This document shows positions 1-6,684 of a stretch of DNA of 64,000 bases, piece after piece. The position numbers were made by a program, and so were the translations under genes. The stretch is from Mycobacterium terramassiliense (GTDB lineage: Bacteria > Actinomycetota > Actinomycetes > Mycobacteriales > Mycobacteriaceae). The stretch spans positions 1,284,112 to 1,348,111 of the forward strand of contig NZ_LT717700.1 of NCBI RefSeq assembly GCF_900157385.1, in the 5' to 3' direction. Below the pieces are notes generated by a model. It saw only the letters and a program-made list of their open reading frames with translations, did not search any database and was not told the origin of the DNA. Positions within the stretch are counted from its first letter, which is position 1. The number at the start of each line of letters is the position of its first letter.

Positions 1-194
1 TTGAGCACCGCGCCGCCGACGACCGCGCCCAGCCGCTCGCCGGCCAGCCCGAACCTGTCCACCAGCCCATCCAGGGCCGCGGTGAACATGTCCTGGTTGG
101 ACGCCTCGGCGTAGGCGCCGTCGGACCTCGCGAACGGAATGCGATTGCCGCCCAGCACCGCGACGGGTCGCCTGCTCTTACTCTCAGGGGCCAC
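1..194 (-). CDS. fadA2: Acetyl-CoA acetyltransferase FadA2, N-terminal part (truncated by window edge)
   Basis: Leftward frame opening with GTG at 194 and running off the left edge, so only about 64 N-terminal residues are visible. It reads MAPESKSRRPVAVLGGNRIPF and continues with a thiolase-type N-terminus (RIPFARSDGAYAEASNQDM), as expected of a thiolase cleaving or condensing 3-ketoacyl-CoA. A GGAGAG ribosome-binding site lies a few bases upstream of the GTG. It diverges from fabG4, the arrangement I recall for Rv0243/Rv0242c in M. tuberculosis. The catalytic Cys and His residues are outside the window, so activity cannot be judged. Confidence 0.85.
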   Translation of the reverse strand, partial: MAPESKSRRPVAVLGGNRIPFARSDGAYAEASNQDMFTAALDGLVDRFGLAGERLGAVVGGAVL

Positions 195-263
195 TTTTCT
201 CTCCGTGTATCTCCGGGTACACCAGTCTTGAACCGGCCGTCACAGGCCATACTACCCACTGTT

Positions 264-279
264 CTTACTCTGAAGTAAG
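264..279. promoter_or_regulatory. Palindrome in the fadA2/fabG4 divergent promoter region
   Basis: A perfect inverted repeat CTTACT-CTGA-AGTAAG sits midway in the 162-bp gap between the divergent fadA2 (start 194) and fabG4 (start 357). The 16-bp size and symmetry suit a dimeric repressor such as a TetR-family protein acting on both genes. I do not recognise it as the KstR, KstR2 or FasR box. The Rv0238-type TetR encoded at 3915-4532 is one candidate by proximity only. Confidence 0.45.
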
Positions 280-356
280 TTCGTCCTCGATACGGTTGGC
301 CGATAACGGGCACCCCACAGCCCGAACGAACCCGAACGAAAATGGAAGGCAGCTCA

Positions 357-1721
357 GTGGCTCCCAAGCGCTCGTCCGATCTGTTCTCGCAGGTCGTCAA
401 CTCCGGGCCCGGATCGTTTCTGGCAAAGCAACTTGGCGTCCCGCAACCCGAGAACCTGCGCCGCTACTCCCCCGGCGATCCGCCGCTGGCCGGGTCCCTG
501 CTGATCGGCGGTGAGGGCAGGGTGGTCGAGCCGCTGCGCGCGGCGCTGGCCAAGGACTACGACGTGGTGGGCGCCAACCTGGGCGGCCGCTGGGCCGATC
601 AGTTCGCCGGCCTGGTCTTCGACGCCACCGGGATCACCACCCCGACCGGGCTGAGGGCGCTGTACGAGTTCTTCACCCCGGTGCTGCGCAACCTGGGCCA
701 CAGCGCGCGCGTCGTCGTGGCCGGCACCACGCCGGACGCCACCGCCAGCACCGACGAGCGGATCGCCCAGCGCGCGCTGGAGGGTTTCACCCGCTCGCTG
801 GGCAAGGAACTGCGCAACGGTGCCACCGTGCAGCTGGTGTACCTGTCGCCGGCCGCCAAACCCGCGGCCACGGGCCTGGAATCGACGATGCGCTTCATCC
901 TGTCCGGCAAGTCGGCGTACGTCGACGGCCAGGTCTTCTATGTCGGGGAGGCCGATTCCACGCCGCCGGCCGACTGGGACCGGCCGCTGGACGGCAAGGT
1001 CGCGATCGTCACCGGCGCCGCCCGCGGCATCGGCGCCTGCATCGCCGAGGTGTTCGCCCGCGACGGGGCACGCGTCGTCGCGATCGACGTCGAGTCGGCC
1101 GCCGAGACCCTGGCCGAAACCGCCAGCCGGGTCGGGGGCACCGCCCTGTGGCTCGACGTCACCGCCGACGACGCCGTCGACAAGATCGCCGAGCACCTGC
1201 GGGACCACTACGCCGGGCACGCCGACGTCTTGGTCAACAACGCCGGCATCACCCGCGACAAGCTGTTGGCCAACATGGACGACGCCCGCTGGGACGCTGT
1301 GCTGGCCGTCAATCTCCTTGCCCCGCTACGGCTTACCGAAGGACTCGTCGGCAACGGCTGCATCGGTGAAGGCGGCCGGGTGATCGGCCTGTCGTCGATG
1401 GCCGGCATCGCGGGCAACCGCGGACAGACCAACTACGCCACCACCAAGGCCGGCATGATCGGCCTCACCCAAGCGCTGGCGCCGGGGCTGTACGAGAAGG
1501 GCATCACGATCAACGCCGTCGCCCCGGGATTCATCGAAACCCAGATGACCGCCGCCATCCCGCTGGCCACGCGCGAGGTGGGCCGCCGGATGAACTCGCT
1601 GCTGCAGGGTGGGCAACCCGTCGACGTCGCCGAGGCGATCGCGTACTTCGCCAGCCCGGCCTCGAACGCGGTGACCGGCAACGTCATTCGGGTCTGCGGC
1701 CAGGCGATGCTGGGCGCATAG
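357..1721 (+). CDS. fabG4: High-molecular-weight 3-oxoacyl-ACP/CoA reductase FabG4
   Basis: NAD(H)-dependent reductase of 3-ketoacyl thioesters, 454 residues, the length of Rv0242c. An N-terminal flavodoxin-like domain (about residues 1-205) precedes a complete C-terminal short-chain dehydrogenase domain with the nucleotide motif TGAARGIG, the NNAG motif and a YATTK catalytic Tyr/Lys pair. I chose GTG at 357 because GGAAGG lies 7 bases upstream and the protein then starts MAPKRSS as in M. tuberculosis; the ATG at 342 would overlap that ribosome-binding site and has none of its own. It is followed 19 bp later by htdX, so the pair probably does the reduction and dehydration steps on one acyl chain. 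Confidence 0.95.
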   Translation: MAPKRSSDLFSQVVNSGPGSFLAKQLGVPQPENLRRYSPGDPPLAGSLLIGGEGRVVEPLRAALAKDYDVVGANLGGRWADQFAGLVFDATGITTPTGLRALYEFFTPVLRNLGHSARVVVAGTTPDATASTDERIAQRALEGFTRSLGKELRNGATVQLVYLSPAAKPAATGLESTMRFILSGKSAYVDGQVFYVGEADSTPPADWDRPLDGKVAIVTGAARGIGACIAEVFARDGARVVAIDVESAAETLAETASRVGGTALWLDVTADDAVDKIAEHLRDHYAGHADVLVNNAGITRDKLLANMDDARWDAVLAVNLLAPLRLTEGLVGNGCIGEGGRVIGLSSMAGIAGNRGQTNYATTKAGMIGLTQALAPGLYEKGITINAVAPGFIETQMTAAIPLATREVGRRMNSLLQGGQPVDVAEAIAYFASPASNAVTGNVIRVCGQAMLGA

Positions 1722-1740
1722 GGCTTTCGAGGAGAACCTG

Positions 1741-2586
1741 ATGAACCAGCCAAGCGGCCTGAAGAACATGCTGCGCGCGGCGGCCGGGGCGCTGCCGTTG
1801 GTGCCTCGCTCGGACCAGCTGCCCACCCGCACGGTGACCGTCGACGAGCTACCCATCGACCACACCCATGTGGCGGAGTACGCGGGGGTCACCGGCCTGC
1901 GCTACGGCAACCACGTGCCGCTGACCTACCCGTTCGCGCTGACCTTTCCCGCGATGATGTCGCTGGTGACCGGCTTCGACTTCCCTTTCGCGGCAATGGG
2001 ATCCGTGCACACCGAGAACCACATCACGCAGTACCGCCCGATCGCGGTGACCGATACGGTCGGCGTGCGCGTGCACGCGGAGAACCTGCGCGAACACCGC
2101 AAGGGCCTGTTGGTGGACCTGGTGACAGACGTCAGCGTCGGCAACGAGGATGCGTGGCACCAAGTGACCACCTTCCTGCACCAGCAACGCACCAGCCTGT
2201 CGGACGAGCCCAAGCCGCCCCCGCAGAAGCAGCCCAAGCTCCCGCCGCCCAGCACCGTGCTGCGGGTCAGCCCCGGCCAGATCCGCCGCTACGCCGTCGT
2301 CGGCGGCGACCACAACCCGATCCACACCAACCCGATCGCCGCCAAGCTGTTCGGCTTCCCGACGGTCATCGCGCATGGGATGTTCAGTGCCGCAGCGGTA
2401 TTGGCCAACATAGAGGCCCGACTGCCCGACCAGGTGCAGTACTCGGTGCGGTTCGGCAAGCCGCTGGTGCTGCCCGGCACCGCCGGGCTGTACATCGACC
2501 AGGGCGATGACGGCGGCTGGGACCTGTCGCTGCGCAACGTCGCCAAGGGGTACCCCTACCTGACCGGCAGCGTCCGGGCCTGCTAG
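1741..2586 (+). CDS. htdX: 3-hydroxyacyl-thioester dehydratase HtdX
   Basis: Double-hotdog (R)-3-hydroxyacyl thioester dehydratase, 281 residues, close to Rv0241c. The C-terminal half carries the hydratase-2 type motif GDHNPIHTNP followed by FGFPTVIAHGMF, supplying the catalytic Asp and His; the N-terminal hotdog lacks a second active site, as usual in this family. A GAGGAG ribosome-binding site precedes the ATG. It is transcribed behind fabG4. The stop codon shares the tetranucleotide CTAG at 2583-2586 with the stop of the convergent chloride-channel gene. Confidence 0.93.
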   Translation: MNQPSGLKNMLRAAAGALPLVPRSDQLPTRTVTVDELPIDHTHVAEYAGVTGLRYGNHVPLTYPFALTFPAMMSLVTGFDFPFAAMGSVHTENHITQYRPIAVTDTVGVRVHAENLREHRKGLLVDLVTDVSVGNEDAWHQVTTFLHQQRTSLSDEPKPPPQKQPKLPPPSTVLRVSPGQIRRYAVVGGDHNPIHTNPIAAKLFGFPTVIAHGMFSAAAVLANIEARLPDQVQYSVRFGKPLVLPGTAGLYIDQGDDGGWDLSLRNVAKGYPYLTGSVRAC

Positions 2587-3842
2587 CCCTTGCGCGCCGG
2601 CGCGGCGGGCCGGCGACCGAGCGCGAGCACCTTCAATCCATATGCGGCGCAGGCGGTCAGCAGGAACAGCAGGAACAGCCAGAGCGGCGGGGGGGCGAGT
2701 TCCCAGACGAAGATCGCGGCCCAGATCGGTGAGTCCTGGGTGACCGCGAGCACCCCGGCGGCCCCTGCCAGCGAGACCGCCGGCGTGTGCAGGTTGGTGC
2801 CCGCCATCCAGTTGATCGCCAGCACCAGCGCCGAGCCCGCCGCCGCCCCGGTGGCCAATGACGGCGTCAGCATGCCGCCGGCCCCGCCGGCGCGCAGGAA
2901 CAGGGCCGTCAGCAGCGGCTTCAACACCAGGATGATGGCGGCCGCCGACAGCGTCATGCCGCTGGCGAGGCTGACGGTCAGGATGCTGCGGCCGTTGCCG
3001 GGCAACTCCGGCCACCAATGCGAGCACACCCCCATCACCAGACCCGCCGCGGCCAGCGCCGGGATCAGCAGCCACGTCCGCATCACCCGGGCCGGGCGCG
3101 CCGCGGCCATGAGGCGGTTGAACGCCAGACCCACCGCGAGGGTCAGCGGCGCCAGCATCAGACCGTGGGCGGTCAGCACGTACGACGATTCCGCGCTGGG
3201 CCAGTTCAGGGTGGGCTGATCGTGGGTGGCGGCCGAGCAGATCGCGACGGCCAGGCTCGACGTCAGGCACGCCGCGCCCAGCGCCCGCGGATGCCAGGTG
3301 TTGAGCAGGATCCGCACGGCGAACAGCGCGCCGGCCAGCGGAACGGCGTAGACCGCGCCGAGCCCGGCCCCGGCGGCGCACGCCAGCAAGACCTGGCGGT
3401 CATGTGCGGACAGCCGCTTCAACCACGCGGTGCCGAAATCTCCTAGGGCCGAGGCGAATTGGCGCGGGGCGCCCTCCCGGCCCAGCGACGCCCCGGACCC
3501 GACCAGCAGCACCTGCAACACGGCGTCGACGCTCCACGCCAGCCGCGGGATCGGCTCCCGGCGGGCGATGGTCTGCGCGAGCGGCGGCACCTCGGCGCGG
3601 CGGCGCAGGATCCACCAGCCGAATCCCGCCAGCGCGCCACCGACCATCGGTCCCACGACGCGGCGGCCGGGGCTGCTGCCCGCGATCCCGGCGAGCAACG
3701 TGCCGAAACTGTAGTGGTACGTGGCGTGCTCGACGAAGCGCAGCACCGCCGTCGTCGCCAGCCCGGCGACGCCGGCCAGCAGGCCGACGATCACCACCGC
3801 GCAAAAAAATTCGAGGTTGCGGCGGGACGCCCGGGAGGCCAC
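2583..3842 (-). CDS. CLC-family chloride channel or Cl-/H+ antiporter
   Basis: Polytopic membrane protein of 419 residues. The signature GREGAP (residues 121-126) contains the gating glutamate Glu123, and GGMLTP later in the protein matches the third CLC chloride-binding motif; the first motif (GSGIP type) is not clear. Retention of the gating Glu is compatible with a proton-coupled antiporter, but mode cannot be settled from sequence. It starts at GTG 3842 with only a weak ribosome-binding site. It is the last gene of a leftward lpqI-tetR-clc group. In H37Rv I recall vapBC24 between Rv0238 and htdX, so this gene occupies a variable slot. Confidence 0.85.
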   Translation of the reverse strand: MASRASRRNLEFFCAVVIVGLLAGVAGLATTAVLRFVEHATYHYSFGTLLAGIAGSSPGRRVVGPMVGGALAGFGWWILRRRAEVPPLAQTIARREPIPRLAWSVDAVLQVLLVGSGASLGREGAPRQFASALGDFGTAWLKRLSAHDRQVLLACAAGAGLGAVYAVPLAGALFAVRILLNTWHPRALGAACLTSSLAVAICSAATHDQPTLNWPSAESSYVLTAHGLMLAPLTLAVGLAFNRLMAAARPARVMRTWLLIPALAAAGLVMGVCSHWWPELPGNGRSILTVSLASGMTLSAAAIILVLKPLLTALFLRAGGAGGMLTPSLATGAAAGSALVLAINWMAGTNLHTPAVSLAGAAGVLAVTQDSPIWAAIFVWELAPPPLWLFLLFLLTACAAYGLKVLALGRRPAAPARKG

Positions 3843-3870
3843 CCCACGAATGTAGGGGTCCAGTTCGATG

Positions 3871-3915
3871 GTGGCGACCCGCAGCGCCCGGCTACGCCGC
3901 GCTCGCGATCGCCAC
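3871..3915 (-). repeat. Single REP-like palindromic element between tetR and clc
   Basis: A 45-bp element bounded by GTGGCGA and TCGCCAC. Read on the minus strand it matches the repeats at 48614-48769 with three substitutions. It fills most of the 72-bp gap between the tetR stop codon, whose last base (C on the plus strand) it includes, and the clc start, so on the mRNA it would form an imperfect hairpin at the gene junction. Effects on stability or readthrough are inference. Confidence 0.8.
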
Positions 3916-4532
3916 TAGCCGGCCGCGGCGGCTTCCCGGTCCTCCGGTGTGCCCCTCAGGCCGTGCCAGAACAGGTCGATCATCAGCTCGGCCGCCTCGT
4001 CGACGCCGATGTCCCCGGTGGACAGCCGGTTGGCCATCGCCTCGCCCGCGCCCACCAGCGCCACCGCCATCATCTGGTACTCGGTGTCCGACCGCGGGGT
4101 GCGGCTGCCGGCCCGCATCAACTCGGCGACCAGTTCGATGATCTGCTCGCGCCCCTCGCGGACGGTGTGCGCGAACGCCTGCGAGCTGATGGCCTGGGTG
4201 TACATCACGATCCAGGACGCGCGGTTGGAGTCGATGTAGCGCATGAACGACCCGATAGCGTTGCCCAGCAAGTCCTTTGGGCTTTGAGCGAAGTTGATGT
4301 CGGCGCGCACCGCATCGACGAACCGCCCCAGCTCGCGATCCAGGCAGGCGCCGAACAGGTCCTCCTTGGAGCCGTAGTACAGATACAGCATCGGCTTGGA
4401 GATCTCCGCCTCGGCGGCGATGGCGTCCATCGAGGTCTCGTGGTAGCCGTTGACGGAGAACATCTGGACGGCGGCGTCGAGCATCTGCTGTTCGCGGACA
4501 GCACGGGGTAACCGCTTGGTACCACCCGCCAT
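3915..4532 (-). CDS. TetR-family transcriptional regulator (Rv0238-like)
   Basis: 205 residues. The N-terminal TetR helix-turn-helix is clear at about residues 12-60 (AAVQMFSVNGYHETSMDAIA, then KPMLYLYYGSKEDLF), followed by an all-helical ligand-binding domain of normal size. Near-identical layout to Rv0238 of M. tuberculosis. It lies between lpqI (55-bp gap) and clc (72-bp gap) in the same direction, so it may control them or the fabG4-htdX pair beyond. No effector can be read from sequence. The REP-like element begins at its stop codon. Confidence 0.92.
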   Translation of the reverse strand: MAGGTKRLPRAVREQQMLDAAVQMFSVNGYHETSMDAIAAEAEISKPMLYLYYGSKEDLFGACLDRELGRFVDAVRADINFAQSPKDLLGNAIGSFMRYIDSNRASWIVMYTQAISSQAFAHTVREGREQIIELVAELMRAGSRTPRSDTEYQMMAVALVGAGEAMANRLSTGDIGVDEAAELMIDLFWHGLRGTPEDREAAAAG

Positions 4533-4587
4533 CGCTGCACCTCTCTGGCCTGCCTATCTGGCTACAGGGTAACGAGGATGCGTCGCG

Positions 4588-5736
4588 TTAGTGGCTACAT
4601 GTTCGGTTGGCGCCCTTCATCGCCGCCACCCGCACCAGCGAGTCGTTGACAGCCGGCATCGGCAGCTCGCCCGAATCGACCGCCTTTTGCAGGCGGTCGA
4701 GGACCGCGGGCACCTCGTCGGTGGTGACCCACAGCGCGATGTCGGTGCCGGCCCGCAGGGTGCGCAGCACCGCCTCGGGTACGCCGTAGCGATCGGAAAT
4801 CGCGGCCATGCTGGACACATCGTCGCTGAACACCGGCCCGTTGAAGGGCGGCGCCTGGTAGCCGGTGCCGGTGCGCAGCAGGTCGACGGCGGCACGGCTC
4901 AGGCTGGCCGGGTCGTCGCCGGTCAGCCCGGGCACCTGCAGGTGACCCACCATCACGGCGACCGGCGTCGCCGTCACCAGCGTGCGGTACGGCACCAGGT
5001 CGACGTTTTGCAGGTCGCTCAGCGGAGGGGTGACTACGCCGCCGGTGTGCGAGTCGCCGGAACCGTGCCCGTGGCCGGGGAAATGCTTGAGGACCGGCAG
5101 CACACCCGCGTCTCGCAGGCCCTGTGCGAAGGCCCCGGCGTAGGCGGTGACGGTAGCCGGGTCTGCACTGAACGACCGGTCCCCGATCACGGCGTCGTCG
5201 GGCTCGTCGCTGACGTCGACATCCGGCGCAAAGTCGACGGTGATGCCCAGGTCGCGCATCTTCTTGCCGCGATCCGCCGCCAGGTCGTGGACCTGTTGGA
5301 CCGTTTGCTGCCGCGCCAGCTGCCGCGCCGACGGGGCCGTCCCGATCAGCGACTTCAACCGCGACACCCGGCCGCCCTCCTCGTCGACGCTGACCGCCAG
5401 CGGCAGTGGACCCGCGTTGCGCGTGATGTCGGCCAGCGGGCCCTTGAAGATCGACAGGTCCGTCCAGCCGCCGATGAAGATGCCGCCGACGTGATAGCCG
5501 TTGACCACGGACCGCGCGTCGTCGGCGTCCTTCACACCGACCATCAGCAGCTGCGCCAGCTTGTCGCGGGTCGACAAGGCCGCCGGGACGGCCGTCGGGT
5601 CGGCGCACACCGGTGGCGCGGGGGCCGCGGCCGGCCTGCTGGTCGCGGCGCCCGGCGGCCGCGCGCCGTGGTGACCGCAGCCCGCGACCAGCGCTGCTGC
5701 GGCGACGAGCACGGCCAGGATCCGGGGGAATGCCAT
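4588..5736 (-). CDS. lpqI: Lipoprotein beta-N-acetylglucosaminidase LpqI (GH3, NagZ type)
   Basis: Exported lipoprotein of 382 residues that should cleave N-acetylglucosaminyl-anhydromuramyl linkages during peptidoglycan recycling. The signal peptide ends in the lipobox LVAGC with acylated Cys20. The GH3 domain carries KHFPGHG followed by DSH, the NagZ acid/base His-Asp loop, and FSDDVSS with the probable nucleophile Asp. Length and motifs match Rv0237. It heads the leftward lpqI-tetR-clc group and diverges from the small membrane-protein gene at 5836 over a 99-bp gap. Confidence 0.93.
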   Translation of the reverse strand: MAFPRILAVLVAAAALVAGCGHHGARPPGAATSRPAAAPAPPVCADPTAVPAALSTRDKLAQLLMVGVKDADDARSVVNGYHVGGIFIGGWTDLSIFKGPLADITRNAGPLPLAVSVDEEGGRVSRLKSLIGTAPSARQLARQQTVQQVHDLAADRGKKMRDLGITVDFAPDVDVSDEPDDAVIGDRSFSADPATVTAYAGAFAQGLRDAGVLPVLKHFPGHGHGSGDSHTGGVVTPPLSDLQNVDLVPYRTLVTATPVAVMVGHLQVPGLTGDDPASLSRAAVDLLRTGTGYQAPPFNGPVFSDDVSSMAAISDRYGVPEAVLRTLRAGTDIALWVTTDEVPAVLDRLQKAVDSGELPMPAVNDSLVRVAAMKGANRTCSH

Positions 5737-5835
5737 CGGGCCATGTTGTCACGCTTGGCGTTTCGTCCCCGTCTCCAGGGGGCATCAGCGGTAGGTTGGC
5801 CAGAAGCCCATTTGACTGGCAGGGAGGAGCCAGCG

Positions 5836-6042
5836 ATGGCAGGGTTTTCGTTGGCGGCTGCGGCCAGCATCGCGGTGGGACTGTCGCTCGGTGCCGCCGC
5901 GACCGTCGGCGTGACGCTCGCGATCGACGACCACCGACAGGTGCCGTCACAGACCGCACCGGCCGTGCGGATCCCCGCCGGGCCTTACCTGGTCGACTAC
6001 GGCTCCCGCTGCTGGCATGGTCATTGCGTGCCGTGGCCGTGA
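5836..6042 (+). CDS. Small membrane-anchored protein, paralogue of the Rv0236A (DUF2613) protein
   Basis: 68 residues starting at ATG with a strong GGGAGGAG site 6 bases upstream. The N-terminus is one hydrophobic segment (about residues 4-28, with VGLSLGAAATVGVTLAI) followed by a short extracytoplasmic tail ending in RCWHGHC, which has two cysteines that could pair outside the membrane. The pattern AAxSxxVGLxLGAAAxxGxTL is shared with the next gene, so the two look like an old tandem duplication. Function unknown. I do not recall this copy at the H37Rv locus. Confidence 0.8.
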   Translation: MAGFSLAAAASIAVGLSLGAAATVGVTLAIDDHRQVPSQTAPAVRIPAGPYLVDYGSRCWHGHCVPWP

Positions 6043-6116
6043 TTTGCCGGCCCGGCCGCCGGAAGCCGTTCTGCTAGGTTTGGCCCTAGGTCGGAAGTCA
6101 CCCCGAAGGAGCCATC

Positions 6117-6290
6117 TTGAACCGGATCATTGCGCCCGCCGCCGCGAGCGTGGTGGTTGGTCTGTTGCTGGGCGCGGCCGCGATCTTCGGGATCACGTTG
6201 ATGGTGCAGCAGGACACGAAGCCGCCACTCCCCGGGGGCGATCCGCAGTCGTCAGTGCTCAACCGGGTCGAGTACGGCAGCCGTAGCTAG
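6117..6290 (+). CDS. Small secreted/membrane protein Rv0236A (DUF2613)
   Basis: 57 residues from a TTG start with AAGGAG upstream. One N-terminal transmembrane or signal segment (SVVVGLLLGAAAIFGITLMV) is followed by a polar tail ending VEYGSRS. This is the orthologue of Rv0236A, which precedes aftD in M. tuberculosis. A CTAGG/CCTAG inverted repeat with a 6-base loop lies at 6074-6089 in the gap before it. The 54-bp repeat array starts two bases after its stop codon. Its role is unknown; conserved linkage to aftD suggests a cell-wall function. Confidence 0.85.
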   Translation: MNRIIAPAAASVVVGLLLGAAAIFGITLMVQQDTKPPLPGGDPQSSVLNRVEYGSRS

Positions 6291-6291
6291 C

Positions 6292-6602
6292 GGCGACCGC
6301 CAGCGCGGCGAAGCCGGGCGCAGCGGGTCGCCGCCATCAGACACCGGCGACCGCCAGCGCGGCGAAGCCGGGCGCAGCGGGTCGCCGCCATCAGACACCG
6401 GCGACCGCCAGCGCGGCGAAGCCGGGCGCAGCGGGTCGCCGCCATCAGACACCGGTGACCGCCAGCGCGGCGAAGCCGGGCGCAGCGGGTCGCCGCCATC
6501 AGACACCGGTGACCGCCAGCGCGGCGAAGCCGGGCGCAGCGGGTCGCCGCCATCAGACACCGGCGACCGCCAGCGCGGCGAAGCCGGGCGCAGCGGGTCG
6601 CC
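6292..6602. repeat. Array of six 54-bp units carrying the REP-like palindrome
   Basis: Five full 54-bp units plus a final 41-bp core, starting at about 6292, 6346, 6400, 6454, 6508 and 6562. Each has a 41-bp core bounded by GGCGACC (GGTGACC in two copies) and GGTCGCC, and a 13-bp spacer GCCATCAGACACC. The units are otherwise nearly identical, which indicates recent tandem amplification. The core is the same family as the elements at 3871, 22134 and 48614, with three differences from the 48.6-kb copies, one of which restores pairing of the terminal arms. The array fills the gap between Rv0236A and aftD; 54 is a multiple of 3, so reading frame is preserved across it. Confidence 0.95.
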
Positions 6603-6684
6603 GCCGCCGGATAGCCGGCCGGCGGGGGCGACGCGGGCCGGGGCCGCGACAGAAGCCCCGGCCACGCCGCTGTCCCGCCGGTGG

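Noticed and set aside
342..356. ATG 342 as start of fabG4
   Set aside because: It covers the GGAAGG site that serves GTG 357 and has no site of its own.
6292..6602. CRISPR array
   Set aside because: The whole 54-bp unit including its 13-bp spacer repeats identically; CRISPR spacers would differ from each other.
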